Below are positions 1-8,820 of a stretch of DNA of 64,000 nt, piece after piece. The stretch is from Sphingobacteriales bacterium. Lineage in GTDB: Bacteria > Bacteroidota > Bacteroidia > Chitinophagales > UBA2359. Position 1 is the stretch's first letter, and every line of letters begins with the position of its first letter. The notes beneath the pieces were generated by a model that saw only the letters and a list, made by a program, of their open reading frames with translations, was not told the DNA's origin and searched no databases. Both the position numbers and the translations under genes were made by a program. The stretch covers positions 1 to 64,000 of the forward strand of contig JADKCK010000027.1 in NCBI GenBank assembly GCA_016718845.1, written 5' to 3'.

Positions 1-1209
1 TTTATAACGTGCATTTCGGTAAGGGCAAAGTTGTTGCCTATGCAAATACGCGCTCCGCCGCCAAAGGGCATAAAGATAAAACGGTTATCGCCTTTTTGTT
101 GAAAACCCTCAAAGCGGTCGGGTGTAAAGCTATCGGGGTTTTGCCAATACAAGGGGTGCCGATGAATGCCGTAAATGTTGATTAAGCAATTGGTGTTTGT
201 GCCAATGTCAAACCATCTAAATGGTCGGGTTTATAAGCTTGTCGCCTTAACAGTATACCGGTGGGTGCAAACGTAGGGACTTCGTTCATTACGTTGCTGG
301 CATAATTTAACTGCATTACTTTGCTCCATGCTAGGGCATTGCCATTTAAGTTTTGCTAATAATGCTCTTTAAGTTGATTTTCAACGGTTTTATCTTTTTT
401 AATCAATAGCCACATCCACGAAAGCGCATTAACAGTTGTTTCGTGTCCAGCTAAAAAAATGGTCATTACTTCGTCGCGCAGTTGCTTTTCCGACATCTGT
501 TCGCCTGTATCTTCGTCTTTGGCATTGGTTAGCATAGACAATAGGTCGTTGGCTTTGTTATTAGGGTTTTGGGTGCGTTGCCTAATGATGCCATACACAA
601 TATCGTCGAGTATTTTTACGTGTTTGCGGGTACGTAAAAGCATGGGTGTAGGCAGCCAAAGGGGCAATTGTATGGGCTGTTGAATGCGCTGCATGGCAAG
701 TTCGTTGAGTATATCTACCTGTTGCCAAACGGTTTTAATGGTGTCGGGGCTAATGCTGGCGCCAAACAAAGCTTCGCAAACAATGCCAATGGTTAGGCGT
801 GCCATTTCTTGTGTAAAGTTTATGGTGCTGCCCTCCCGCTGTTTCCAATCTTTTAGTAAGTTGGTGGTGTGTCGCACAAACAAATCGTTTAAATTATTTA
901 TGCGGTCGCGATGAAAAGCAGGAGCCGCCAAACGTCTTTGGCGTTTCCAAAAATCGCCCTCACTGTTCAACAAACCATTTCCTAACAGTAGATAGGGTTT
1001 ATAGGCACGTCCTTTTTTTAAAGTTGCTATGATTTTCTTACAAAATGTATTTAGCATATTCGGGGCGTTGTATCAAATAAACTTGTCGGTTTAAAATGCG
1101 TAGCCAAGCAATATCAGGGTGTTTCTGTGGCGTGCATGAAGTAATGCTTAATGGGTCGTTTTAAAAAATCTTTTAGTTTTACACGGTGTTCGGGTGGTGG
1201 ATACTGCAT
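1..1209 (-). pseudogene. Cytochrome P450, frame-broken and cut by the window edge
   Basis: The gene reads right to left, from ATG at 1209 past the left edge. The P450 landmarks are all present but in different frames: a proline-rich start (MQYPPP), the C-helix WKRQRR, the I-helix AGHETT (near 450), a K-helix E-V-L-R visible only if one base is dropped from a CCC run near 275, and the haem loop PFGGGARICIG (about 33-75). At least six frame breaks or stops lie near 1135, 1045, 357, 290, 275 and 225. P450s are haem monooxygenases of about 440-460 residues, and the bacterial class with this start and AGHETT is soluble. Either the gene has decayed or the edge of this sequence is of poor quality. 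The family call is firm; the substrate is unknown. Confidence 0.85.
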
Positions 1210-1300
1210 GTTTAGTTGTTTTTTGGTTGATGATAATAAACTGCCTTGTTTGAAGGGGCTAAGGTAACAATAAATATTTAAACAAGGTGGGTATCTACCA

Positions 1301-1336
1301 AAAAATAAAAAGTCGTTGCTTGGTTTAGCAACGACC
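1301..1336 (-). terminator. Intrinsic terminator of the alpha/beta hydrolase gene
   Basis: A 9-bp perfect stem (GTCGTTGCT, 1312-1320, with AGCAACGAC, 1327-1335) has a six-base loop. Read on the minus strand, a T-rich run follows it (1301-1311). It lies 24 bases past the hydrolase stop codon and upstream of the P450. Confidence 0.8.
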
Positions 1337-1358
1337 TTTGGGTGGGTTGTGTTTGTGT

Positions 1359-2080
1359 TTAGGCAGTTGTTGCTACCCGATTGGCAAAATCTTGCAATAT
1401 TTCAGCAAAAGGTTCGGGCGATGGGCTAAGTAAATCGTGACCGCTATTGTTTAGCAACTCGATTTGCATAGTAGGCACTAATTGCAAGATGTGAGGTACG
1501 TTTTCTTCTCTAAAAAACGCATCTTTTTGTCCGCCTCTGATAAGCAAAGTTGGGCAAGGCAAGTTGGCAAGTTCTTTGCTTAACTCAATATAACCTTCGG
1601 CGGCGGCGGCAATGCCATTTACGGCTTTGGCGCTCATGCCAAGGTCTTTGTTTTGTAGGGTTCGTGATGCCCAACTTTTGTCGAATGGAGGATAGAAAGG
1701 AGCAAAATCGCCCATTGCCAAAGCTGCCACTTTTTGCGGGTGCAGGTGCGCATAGCGTAGGGCAATAGAGGAGCCTACCGAGTGTCCGTAGAGGTAAAAC
1801 TGCTGTAAACCCAATTTGTTTACTACTGCGTCTATGTCCGATACTTGGTCGTTTAGGGTGTAGCCTGTATCGGGTGAGTCGCTTTTGCCACGACCACGCA
1901 AGTTAATGTGGATTTGATAGACAGGGAAAGGTCGCGCAAATCTTCGATAATTTCGTTAGCAGAGTTACCCATGCCGGGTATCATTATCCAAGGTATTTGT
2001 GTGTTGTTGGTAGTGGGTTGATGTAATACCACAAAGTGTATCGCAACGCCATTGTTATCAACAAAATAATCTTGACGCAT
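1359..2080 (-). pseudogene. Alpha/beta-fold hydrolase, one frameshift
   Basis: Two overlapping frames make one hydrolase of about 240 residues. The N-terminal part (ATG at 2080, MRQDYFVDNNGV) carries the oxyanion-side strand IPGMGNS. After a one-base break near 1915-1930 the second frame continues with FPVYQIHINLRGRGKSDSP. The nucleophile elbow is GHSVGSS, the acid is probably the D in RGGQKDAFF, and the catalytic histidine is in NSGHDLLSP, so the triad is complete across the two frames. The length and the RGRGKSD motif fit soluble esterase/hydrolase members of the family (MhpC/BioH type). The substrate cannot be told. Its own promoter box (2136-2143) and terminator (1301-1336) suggest a single-gene transcript. 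The break could be a sequencing error. Confidence 0.85.
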
Positions 2081-2135
2081 AATCGGTAAAAATTAGTTTG
2101 AAAGAAAGAAATAAATAGGAACTGCGAAGCGGGTA

Positions 2136-2143
2136 CAAAGATA
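2136..2143 (-). promoter_or_regulatory. Bacteroidota -7 box upstream of the hydrolase
   Basis: The minus strand reads TATCTTTG here, a full match to the Bacteroidota -7 consensus TAnnTTTG. It lies about 56 bases upstream of the ATG at 2080. I see no convincing -33 TTTG at the usual spacing. Confidence 0.55.
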
Positions 2144-2269
2144 CCTTGTTTTGTGGATTGCCATGTAATTGAAGCCATTTTTTAAGATTAATTAACAAGC
2201 TACCTATTTGCTTTTAACCAACTAAACTGTCAATAATTGGGGATATAGTTGGCATTAATTAGCCATGTA

Positions 2270-4405
2270 CTACATCCCTTTCATGCTTAACTGTATGCGT
2301 TTGCGTTGTTTATCAACACTTAGCACGCGTACTGTTACCTTTTGTTGCAGCTTTACCACTTGTTTAGGGTCGGTTATGCGGCGGTCGCTTAGTTCGCTAA
2401 TGTGTATTAGTCCGCTTTCGTGCAAGCCAATATCTACAAAGGCTCCAAAGTTGGTTACATTGGTAATTACACCGGCTAAAATCATGCCTTCGTGTAGGTC
2501 GTCTATGCTGGTTACGCGTTCATCGTAAGTAGTTGTTTCAAAATCTTGGCGGGGGTCGCGTCCGGGTTTAGCTAATTCTGCCATAATGTCGGTTAAGGTG
2601 GGCAAACCAACTTTATCGGTTAGGTACTTTTGTAGGTTTATTTGGCTGCGCAGTTCTTTTTGGGCGATAAGGTCGGCGATGGTGCAATTGTTATCTTTTG
2701 CCATTTGCTCAACTATGGGGTAGGTTTCGGGATGCACGGCACTAGTGTCTAAGGGGTGCTTGGCATCGCGGATGCGCAAAAATCCTGCCGATTGTTCAAA
2801 GGCTTTGGGTCCTAAACCAGCTACTTTTTTAAGCTCTGCCCTCGACTTAAAGCCACCATTTTCGTTTCGGTAGTTAATCATGTTTTGGGCTAACTTAGGT
2901 CCAATCCCCGATACATAAGTGAGCAGCTCTTTACTGGCGGTATTAACATCAACGCCCACCTTGTTTACGCAGCTAACTACTACATCGTCGAGTTGTTTTT
3001 TAAGTTGTGTTTGGTCTACGTCGTGCTGATACTGTCCTACGCCAATAGCTTTGGCATCAATCTTTACCAATTCGGCAAGTGGGTCAATCAGTCGTCTGCC
3101 TATCGATACAGCGCCGCGTACCGTTAGGTCGTAATCGGCAAACTCTTCGCGGGCAACCTCCGATGCGGAGTATACCGAGGCACCGCTTTCGTTCACCAAC
3201 ACTACGGTTATGTTGGGCAGTTGCATACGCTGTATAAACTGAAAAGTTTCGCGTCCTGCCGTACCGTTACCAATGGCAATAGCTTCTATTTTGTATTCCT
3301 CGCATAGGTTTTCGACAACAGATGTTGCTTCGAAACGCCTTGTTGGGCTGTTGTCGTGTGGATAAATGGCGGTATGATACAACAACTTGCCATGTTCGTT
3401 TAGGCACACTGTTTTGCAACCTGTTCTAAACCCAGGGTCTATTGCCAGCACTCGTTTTTCGCCTAATGGCGATGCCAATAGCAATTGCATTAAGTTATCG
3501 GCAAATACCTGTATGGCTTCGGTGTCGGCTTTATCTTTGGCGGTATTGCGTGTTTCGGTCTCTAACGAGGGCTGCATCAAACGTTTATAAGCATCTTTGG
3601 CGGCTAACTTTATTTGTTCGGCGCATGGGTTGCTGTATCTTACAAACAAGCGGTTAAGCGTATCAAGTGCCAGTTCTTCGTCGGGTTCAATGCCATAACG
3701 CAACAAACCTTCGTTGGCGGCACGCAAGATAGCCAATAAACGGTGCGATGGTATGCGGCTAACAGGCTCCGACCAGTCGAAATAATCTTTGTATTTCTGT
3801 GCTTCTTCTTCTTTACCGCTTGCTACTTTGCTGCTAATCTTACCCAAACGTTCAAACAATCGTCTAACACGGTCGCGGGCTTGTGCGGTTTCGTTTATCC
3901 ACTCGGCAATAATATCTCGTGCGCCGCTTAGTGCTTCGTCGGTGTTCAGTACTTTTTTTTCGGTGTCGATGTATTTGTTGGCTTCGTCTGTTGGCGAGCC
4001 ATTATTTTGAGCCATCAACCACGTTGCCAAAGGCTCTAAACCTTTTTCGCGGGCAATGGTGGCGCGGGTGCGGCGTTTGGGTTTATAGGGCAGGTAAAGG
4101 TCTTCGAGTTCGGTTATATTTTGGGCTTCGTTGATGCGTTTTTTCAAATCGTCGCTTAATTTACCTTGCTCTTCGATGGTTTTTAAGATGTATTCGCGGC
4201 GAGTTTCGCGTTCGCGCAGGCGGGTTATGCCGTCGCGTATATGGGCAATTTGTACCTCGTCGAGGGTTCCGGTGGCTTCTTTTCGGTAGCGGGCAATAAA
4301 GGGTATGGTAGCTCCGTCGTCTAAAAGGGCAACGGTGGCTGCTATTTGGTGTTCGGATATGCCCAACTGTTGAGCTAATTCGGCAAAAAGTTGTGGTTCT
4401 GTCAT
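2270..4405 (-). CDS. tex: Tex family RNA-binding transcription accessory protein
   Basis: A 711-residue protein, full length for Tex (usually 720-780). The order is the N-terminal helical Tex region (1 to about 190, with the signature IPFIARYRKEATG), a YqgF/RNase H-like domain starting at LAIDPGFRTG (about 320-450), a helix-hairpin-helix region (about 485-560, SGIGPKLAQNMI) and a C-terminal S1 domain (about 637-708, GVITNVTNFGAFVDIG). Tex binds nucleic acid through S1 and is a conserved cytoplasmic factor linked to transcription and RNA metabolism. The ATG at 4405 begins the standard Tex N-terminus. A strong promoter (4615-4646) predicts an untranslated leader of about 200 bases. Confidence 0.97.
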   Translation of the reverse strand: MTEPQLFAELAQQLGISEHQIAATVALLDDGATIPFIARYRKEATGTLDEVQIAHIRDGITRLRERETRREYILKTIEEQGKLSDDLKKRINEAQNITELEDLYLPYKPKRRTRATIAREKGLEPLATWLMAQNNGSPTDEANKYIDTEKKVLNTDEALSGARDIIAEWINETAQARDRVRRLFERLGKISSKVASGKEEEAQKYKDYFDWSEPVSRIPSHRLLAILRAANEGLLRYGIEPDEELALDTLNRLFVRYSNPCAEQIKLAAKDAYKRLMQPSLETETRNTAKDKADTEAIQVFADNLMQLLLASPLGEKRVLAIDPGFRTGCKTVCLNEHGKLLYHTAIYPHDNSPTRRFEATSVVENLCEEYKIEAIAIGNGTAGRETFQFIQRMQLPNITVVLVNESGASVYSASEVAREEFADYDLTVRGAVSIGRRLIDPLAELVKIDAKAIGVGQYQHDVDQTQLKKQLDDVVVSCVNKVGVDVNTASKELLTYVSGIGPKLAQNMINYRNENGGFKSRAELKKVAGLGPKAFEQSAGFLRIRDAKHPLDTSAVHPETYPIVEQMAKDNNCTIADLIAQKELRSQINLQKYLTDKVGLPTLTDIMAELAKPGRDPRQDFETTTYDERVTSIDDLHEGMILAGVITNVTNFGAFVDIGLHESGLIHISELSDRRITDPKQVVKLQQKVTVRVLSVDKQRKRIQLSMKGM

Positions 4406-4614
4406 GATACGATAATATTTGGGGGAAATGTGGAGATACTTAGGTTTGTTTAGATGGGTTTGTTGCCCTTGTTATTGGGTGCAAGATATAGTTAGGGTGG
4501 TGTTGGGTTAGTATAGTTTCGTCACCAAACTACTTGCGTTAGCGCTTATATTTATGTAGCCCAAAGCCGATAGTTTGTAAGGGGCAGCAAATAGCTCAAC
4601 AAGCAAACAGCCTG

Positions 4615-4646
4615 CAAAGGTAGTGTTTTTTGTTGAGATAGGCAAA
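4615..4646 (-). promoter_or_regulatory. Bacteroidota promoter for tex
   Basis: On the minus strand a TTTG (4643-4646) is followed after 20 bases by TACCTTTG (4615-4622). This fits the Bacteroidota sigma-ABfr consensus TTTG-N19-21-TAnnTTTG. It overlaps the terminator hairpin of the upstream lipoprotein gene, so termination and initiation are packed together. Confidence 0.7.
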
Positions 4647-4683
4647 AAAAAACAAAACACCAATCAAATGTTGGTGTTTTGTT
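4643..4683 (-). terminator. Intrinsic terminator of the lipoprotein gene
   Basis: A 13-bp perfect inverted repeat (AACAAAACACCAA, 4651-4663, with its complement at 4671-4683) around a seven-base loop. On the minus strand it is followed by a run of T. It lies about 90 bases past the stop at 4770. Confidence 0.85.
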
Positions 4684-4769
4684 GGGTGTAGATTAATTGG
4701 TTACCATTATTTGTTTGTTAACAATTAGGTATCATTGCATCTTTACAAAAAAAGCAATTGGCAGCTAAC

Positions 4770-5342
4770 TTACCACTTTAGTTTTTTCCATTTTTGGCTA
4801 TTATTGCTCTCTACGCCTTTGACAATGGTTGATACCAACAAAATGTCGTCGTTCTCGAGGGTAAAATACACTTCTTCGTATCGGGTATAGGCAACCGCAC
4901 CTGTTTTGGTTACGGCTTTAAGCAAATCTAAGCCTTCGTAATGATGGGGTTCTTTTTCAGTTATTTTTTTCCATTTCACTTCGTTTTCTTCAAAGTTCAA
5001 ATCGGCTAATTCGCCCGATACTTTGATGAGTTTGCCCTGAAAGTTATCCCCTATTCGTTCTACACGTATCACCGAGCCAGTCGAAGGGTCGTCGTAGCGT
5101 TGCCATTTACCTTCTAAGGGGCTAGGTTTTTGTTCGCAGCTACTTAGCAACACAAGCAATAGCAAACCTATGCTTAATAAATAGTTTTTACTAAACTTGC
5201 TAAATGCTGTGGATTTAAATGCTAATTTTGCGGCGCAATTATACACACAAGTGCTATTAATGTTAAAAGTGGGCAAGGTTGATAAAAACAAGGAACAATA
5301 ATGTAACAACCAACCCGATATTTGGGTAGCATATTTTTTCAT
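4770..5342 (-). CDS. Putative lipoprotein, function unknown
   Basis: Up to 190 residues. A hydrophobic run followed by LLSSC (Cys at about residue 69) looks like a type II signal peptide with lipobox, so the mature protein of about 120 residues is probably lipid-anchored. It is beta-rich, begins PLEGKWQRYDDP and ends with several Trp and Lys; the pattern recalls small lipocalin-like or DUF2147-like proteins, but I do not recognise the family. The 60-residue extension before the hydrophobic run is too long for a signal peptide. No internal ATG exists, so the true start may be a TTG or other rare codon near 5170-5200. It is transcribed away from the CmpB-like gene and has its own terminator. 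Confidence 0.7.
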   Translation of the reverse strand: MKKYATQISGWLLHYCSLFLSTLPTFNINSTCVYNCAAKLAFKSTAFSKFSKNYLLSIGLLLLVLLSSCEQKPSPLEGKWQRYDDPSTGSVIRVERIGDNFQGKLIKVSGELADLNFEENEVKWKKITEKEPHHYEGLDLLKAVTKTGAVAYTRYEEVYFTLENDDILLVSTIVKGVESNNSQKWKKLKW

Positions 5343-5550
5343 AACTAAGTGTATTTCGGAAGCAAAGCTTGAATGCTTTCTGCTTATTTAGTTAATCAAG
5401 AAATATGCCTAAATAACCAAAATGTAACATTTGGCAGTTAAGTTGCTATTTTTTGACAAACAAAAGACTTTACTCAAATCATCATTAACCATTAACAAGG
5501 CTTGCGGCTACAGGCTGTTAGCTATATACTACACGCCAAATATTTCACAA

Positions 5551-5577
5551 ATTAACCATTAACCATTAACCATTACC
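5551..5577 (+). repeat. ATTAACC heptamer tandem repeat next to a start codon
   Basis: Four head-to-tail ATTAACC-type heptamers (the last one altered) end directly at the ATG at 5578. A shorter set of the same heptamer lies at 5484-5496. They occupy the position where a ribosome binding site would be. Confidence 0.7.
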
Positions 5578-6012
5578 ATGACTTATCTTTTTTTGTACTT
5601 TGCCTTTGGCTGTTTGGGCATAACCACCGAAATTTGGTTTACTGCCCTCAGCGATTTTTTGCATCACCGACATTGGGAAGCAAAAAACTTTAGCCTGCGT
5701 GGGCATTCCTACGGTTGGATGTTTTTTATTTATGGATTAGCAGGTATACTGTTTCATGCTTTTTATGGCTACATCGAGCAGCTAGCTTTTTTGTTGCGGG
5801 TGTTGTTGTATGTAGTAAGTATTTTTAGTGTAGAGTTTATTGCGGGCTTTTTGCTCGATAAACTAACAGGGCGTTGTCCTTGGCACTACACAAGCCGTTG
5901 GGCTATAGGCGGCTATATACGCTTAGATTACGCCCCTTTTTGGGCAGTTTTTGGCGTATTGATAGAACATGCCTACCTTATTTTGCGTCCTTGGCATTTT
6001 GGAGTTGGTTAA
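5578..6012 (+). CDS. CmpB-like (putative ABC transporter type IV) membrane protein
   Basis: A 144-residue polytopic membrane protein with about four membrane segments. The C-terminal half carries the pattern of the PF06541 'ABC_trans_CmpB' family: an acidic residue in a membrane helix (SVEFIAGFLLD), then a small hydrophilic stretch with WHYTS, a glycine-rich turn (GGYIRLDYAPFW) and a final helix. That matches E-x-L-T-G-x2-L-E, W-D-Y-S and G-x-I-C-x2-S-x2-W of the family. The function of the family is not established. It is about as long as single-domain members. It is followed after 111 bases by hppA, which has its own promoter box, so they are probably not one operon. Confidence 0.75.
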   Translation: MTYLFLYFAFGCLGITTEIWFTALSDFLHHRHWEAKNFSLRGHSYGWMFFIYGLAGILFHAFYGYIEQLAFLLRVLLYVVSIFSVEFIAGFLLDKLTGRCPWHYTSRWAIGGYIRLDYAPFWAVFGVLIEHAYLILRPWHFGVG

Positions 6013-6079
6013 TTGTGCTAAAATTTACCCTAAAACGGTTTTTTTGCTTACATCGTTTTTCTAAACTCAAAAAAAGACG

Positions 6080-6087
6080 TACCTTTG
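6080..6087 (+). promoter_or_regulatory. Bacteroidota -7 box for hppA
   Basis: TACCTTTG fits TAnnTTTG. Transcription would begin near 6094, giving a leader of about 30 bases before the ATG at 6124. No clear -33 TTTG lies at the usual 19-22 base spacing. Confidence 0.6.
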
Positions 6088-6123
6088 CAGGCGTTTAAAG
6101 TGTGAATAAAATTTGTTAAATAT

Positions 6124-8211
6124 ATGCAGAACATTATCTACTTAGTGCCCGTTGTGGGTATCATATCTTTGCTGTTTGCCTTTTGGCGGACAAGCTGGAT
6201 AAACAAACAAGAAGCTGGCTCGGCTCGTATGCAAGAGATTGCTGGCTACATTCGTCAAGGTGCCATGTCGTACCTTAACACCCAATATCGCGTATTGACG
6301 ATATTTGCGGTTGTTATGTGTGCCTTTTTAGGCTTTATTTCGTACAACGACCCTGCCTCGTCGCCCTTTATTATCTTAGCCTTTTTAGTAGGGGCTGTCT
6401 TCTCGGCTTTGGCAGGTTATACAGGCATGAGCGTGGCTACGAAAGCCAATGTACGTACTACAAATGCAGCTCGCAACAGTTTGTCAAAAGCACTCGACGT
6501 ATCGTTTGCAGGTGGCTCTGTAATGGGCATGAGTGTTGTAGGTTTAGGCTTATTGGGCTTAAGCCTATTGTTTGTGTTGTTTAACACCCTATTTAACAGC
6601 GGCGGCTCGGACATGCTGCGCGTGTTAAACGTACTAACGGGTTTCTCGTTGGGTGCCGAAAGTATCGCTTTATTTGCTCGTGTAGGTGGTGGTATCTTTA
6701 CCAAAGCCGCCGACGTAGGTGCCGACCTTGCTGGTAAAGTAGTAGCTGGCATACCCGAAGACGACCCCCGCAACCCCGCCGTTATTGCCGATAACGTAGG
6801 CGATAATGTAGGCGATGTGGCTGGTATGGGTGCCGACTTGTTTGGCTCGTATGTAAGTACTATCTTGGCTACTATGGTATTAGGTGCTGGTATTATTACC
6901 GGCGACATGTCTATGGTGGTATTGCCTTTGTTGATTGCCGCTGTGGGTACTTTGTTCTCGATAGTAGCTACGTTTTTTGTGCGTGTGTCCGAAACAGGCA
7001 ACCCACAAACCTCGTTAAACATTGGTAACTGGGGTTCGGTAATTTTAACCGCCCTTGTTTCGTACTTTATCATCAATGCAACGATACCTGCAAACTTTAC
7101 CGAAGGTGCTGCAAGCTATGCATCTATCAATATTTTTTATGCCGTATTGGTAGGCTTAGGCGTTGGTGTGTTGGTAAGTTTAATTACCGAACACTACTGC
7201 TCGTTGGGTCGCGGACCCGTTACACGTATCATCAACAGCTCTACTAATGCAGGCACAAATGTTATCTCGGGTTTAAGCGTAGGTATGGAATCTACTGCCC
7301 TGCCCATGTTGGTATTGGCTGGTGGTATTGTGTGGGCTTATAGCTTGGCTGGTTTATACGGTGTGGCTATGGCTGCTACTGGTATGATGGCTACTACAGG
7401 CATGCAGTTAGCTATTGATGCCTTTGGACCTATTGCCGATAACGCTGGCGGCATTGCCGAAATGGGTATCGAAGATAAAGCAGAGGGCGAGGCTACACGT
7501 CACCGTACCGATATTTTAGATACCGTAGGTAACACCACTGCCGCTATTGGTAAAGGTTTTGCTATCGCATCGGCGGCTTTAACATCGCTTGCTTTGTTTG
7601 CTGCCTTTATGGAAAGTGCCAAGATTGACTCTATCAACATATCCGACCCCAAAGTGTTGGCAGGACTAATGATTGGTGCCATGATTCCTTATTTGTTCTC
7701 GTCGTGGGCTATACGTGCCGTTGGTAGTGCTGCTACCGATATGGTTAAAGAAGTAGCTCGACAATTTAAAGAAATACCCGGCTTGCTCGAAGGTAAAGCA
7801 GGCGTAAAACCCGATTACGAAAAGTGTATCAGCATCTCTACCAATGCAGCTATCCGTCAGATGATTGCTCCTGGTTTGTTGGCTATACTTTCGCCTATTA
7901 TTGTGGGTTTTGCCTTTGGTCCTTTTGTGTTAGGTGGTATGTTAGCAGGTGTATTAGTATCGGGCTTGCTGATGGCAATTTTCCAATCAAATGCAGGTGG
8001 TGCTTGGGATAACGCTAAAAAATCGTTTGAAAAAGGCGTAACCATTGATGGTAAAAACTACAAAAAAGGCAGCGACCCACACAAAGCCGCTGTTGTTGGC
8101 GATACCGTTGGCGACCCATTGAAAGATACATCGGGTCCTTCGATGAACATCTTAATCAAATTAACCTCTATTGTAGCACTAATTATTGCTACCATGATTG
8201 CTGCTCACTAA
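6124..8211 (+). CDS. hppA: K+-dependent membrane-bound pyrophosphatase, probably H+-pumping
   Basis: A 695-residue, roughly 16-helix inner-membrane protein that couples hydrolysis of pyrophosphate to ion transport. The substrate-binding stretch with DVGADLAGK, EDDPRNPA and DNVGDNVGD (about 200-235) and the C-terminal DPxKDTSGP are intact. GNTTAAIGKG has Ala473 and Gly476 at the two positions that separate K+-dependent (A/G) from K+-independent (K/T) enzymes, so it should need K+. The usual gate glutamates of helix 6 are absent: Gly241 and Ser245 stand there. A glutamate appears instead in helix 5 (Glu179, in GAESIALFAR). From memory, this relocated glutamate marks a Flavobacterium-type H+ pump. 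It has its own promoter box and a strong terminator. Confidence 0.96.
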   Translation: MQNIIYLVPVVGIISLLFAFWRTSWINKQEAGSARMQEIAGYIRQGAMSYLNTQYRVLTIFAVVMCAFLGFISYNDPASSPFIILAFLVGAVFSALAGYTGMSVATKANVRTTNAARNSLSKALDVSFAGGSVMGMSVVGLGLLGLSLLFVLFNTLFNSGGSDMLRVLNVLTGFSLGAESIALFARVGGGIFTKAADVGADLAGKVVAGIPEDDPRNPAVIADNVGDNVGDVAGMGADLFGSYVSTILATMVLGAGIITGDMSMVVLPLLIAAVGTLFSIVATFFVRVSETGNPQTSLNIGNWGSVILTALVSYFIINATIPANFTEGAASYASINIFYAVLVGLGVGVLVSLITEHYCSLGRGPVTRIINSSTNAGTNVISGLSVGMESTALPMLVLAGGIVWAYSLAGLYGVAMAATGMMATTGMQLAIDAFGPIADNAGGIAEMGIEDKAEGEATRHRTDILDTVGNTTAAIGKGFAIASAALTSLALFAAFMESAKIDSINISDPKVLAGLMIGAMIPYLFSSWAIRAVGSAATDMVKEVARQFKEIPGLLEGKAGVKPDYEKCISISTNAAIRQMIAPGLLAILSPIIVGFAFGPFVLGGMLAGVLVSGLLMAIFQSNAGGAWDNAKKSFEKGVTIDGKNYKKGSDPHKAAVVGDTVGDPLKDTSGPSMNILIKLTSIVALIIATMIAAH

Positions 8212-8300
8212 ACCAATACACAACTATTGTTTACCAATAGCTATTGATGTGCTACTAATTGCATAACACAACTGGTACACAAAACATTGTAACAATATAT

Positions 8301-8340
8301 AACCGCTGTTAAGGTCTTGCACCCTAACAGCGGTTTGTTT
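8301..8340 (+). terminator. Intrinsic terminator after hppA
   Basis: AACCGCTGTTAAGG (8301 onward) pairs with CCTAACAGCGGTTT (ending 8336), followed by GTTTATTT. The same stem recurs after the propeller genes (10102, 11949) and, altered, at 18762 and 19899. Confidence 0.85.
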
Positions 8341-8600
8341 ATTTACCAAACACATCAATAGGATAGGGTTTTAACCCTATCTTATTGATGTGTTTGATGT
8401 TTAATGTTATTCAATCAAACGGTTATTGGCATCAAAAATGTTTTTACCACATTATGCCATAAAAATAAACCATTATAATTCGTAAGATAGGGTAAAACCC
8501 TATCCTATTGAGTTGGGTAGTTTTGCTATTTTTTAAACAACGGTTGGTATAAAAAAAATAAAATAGGGTCAAACCCTATTTGTTGTATACTTTTTGCCCA
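8341..8600 (+). repeat. Intergenic palindrome block, copy 1
   Basis: Three copies of a roughly 20-bp palindrome (GATAGGGTT joined to AACCCTATC) lie near 8361, 8486 and 8563. They are linked by conserved spacers that include 'attcaatcaaacggttattggc' in part and 'acattatgccataaa'. The block matches 11993-12245 almost base for base. The rest of 8600-8820 holds the promoter-like TACTTTCG (8788-8795) and nothing else I recognise. Confidence 0.85.
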
Positions 8601-8820
8601 TTTGTAAAATAAAACCATTGTTAGGTCCCAACAACGTTTGTTTATTTACCAAACCTCAATAGGCTACCTTTGGATTAACAAAAAATATTTCCAATCATTT
8701 CACTCCCAAAACTGTTAAACCATTAACCCCAAAATGCAAATTTAATGCCAAATTGACCCAAGATGATAAAAGCAATAAAAATCTACTTTCGCTGTTTATA
8801 ATGATAACCAAAATTTACTT

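Noticed and set aside
356..360. In-frame TAG in the P450 as a recoded codon
   Set aside because: Other frameshifts surround it and no recoding element is visible; an indel nearby explains it better.
6417..7076. 219-residue frame antisense to hppA
   Set aside because: Composition follows the opposite strand of a conserved pyrophosphatase; no family and no promoter.
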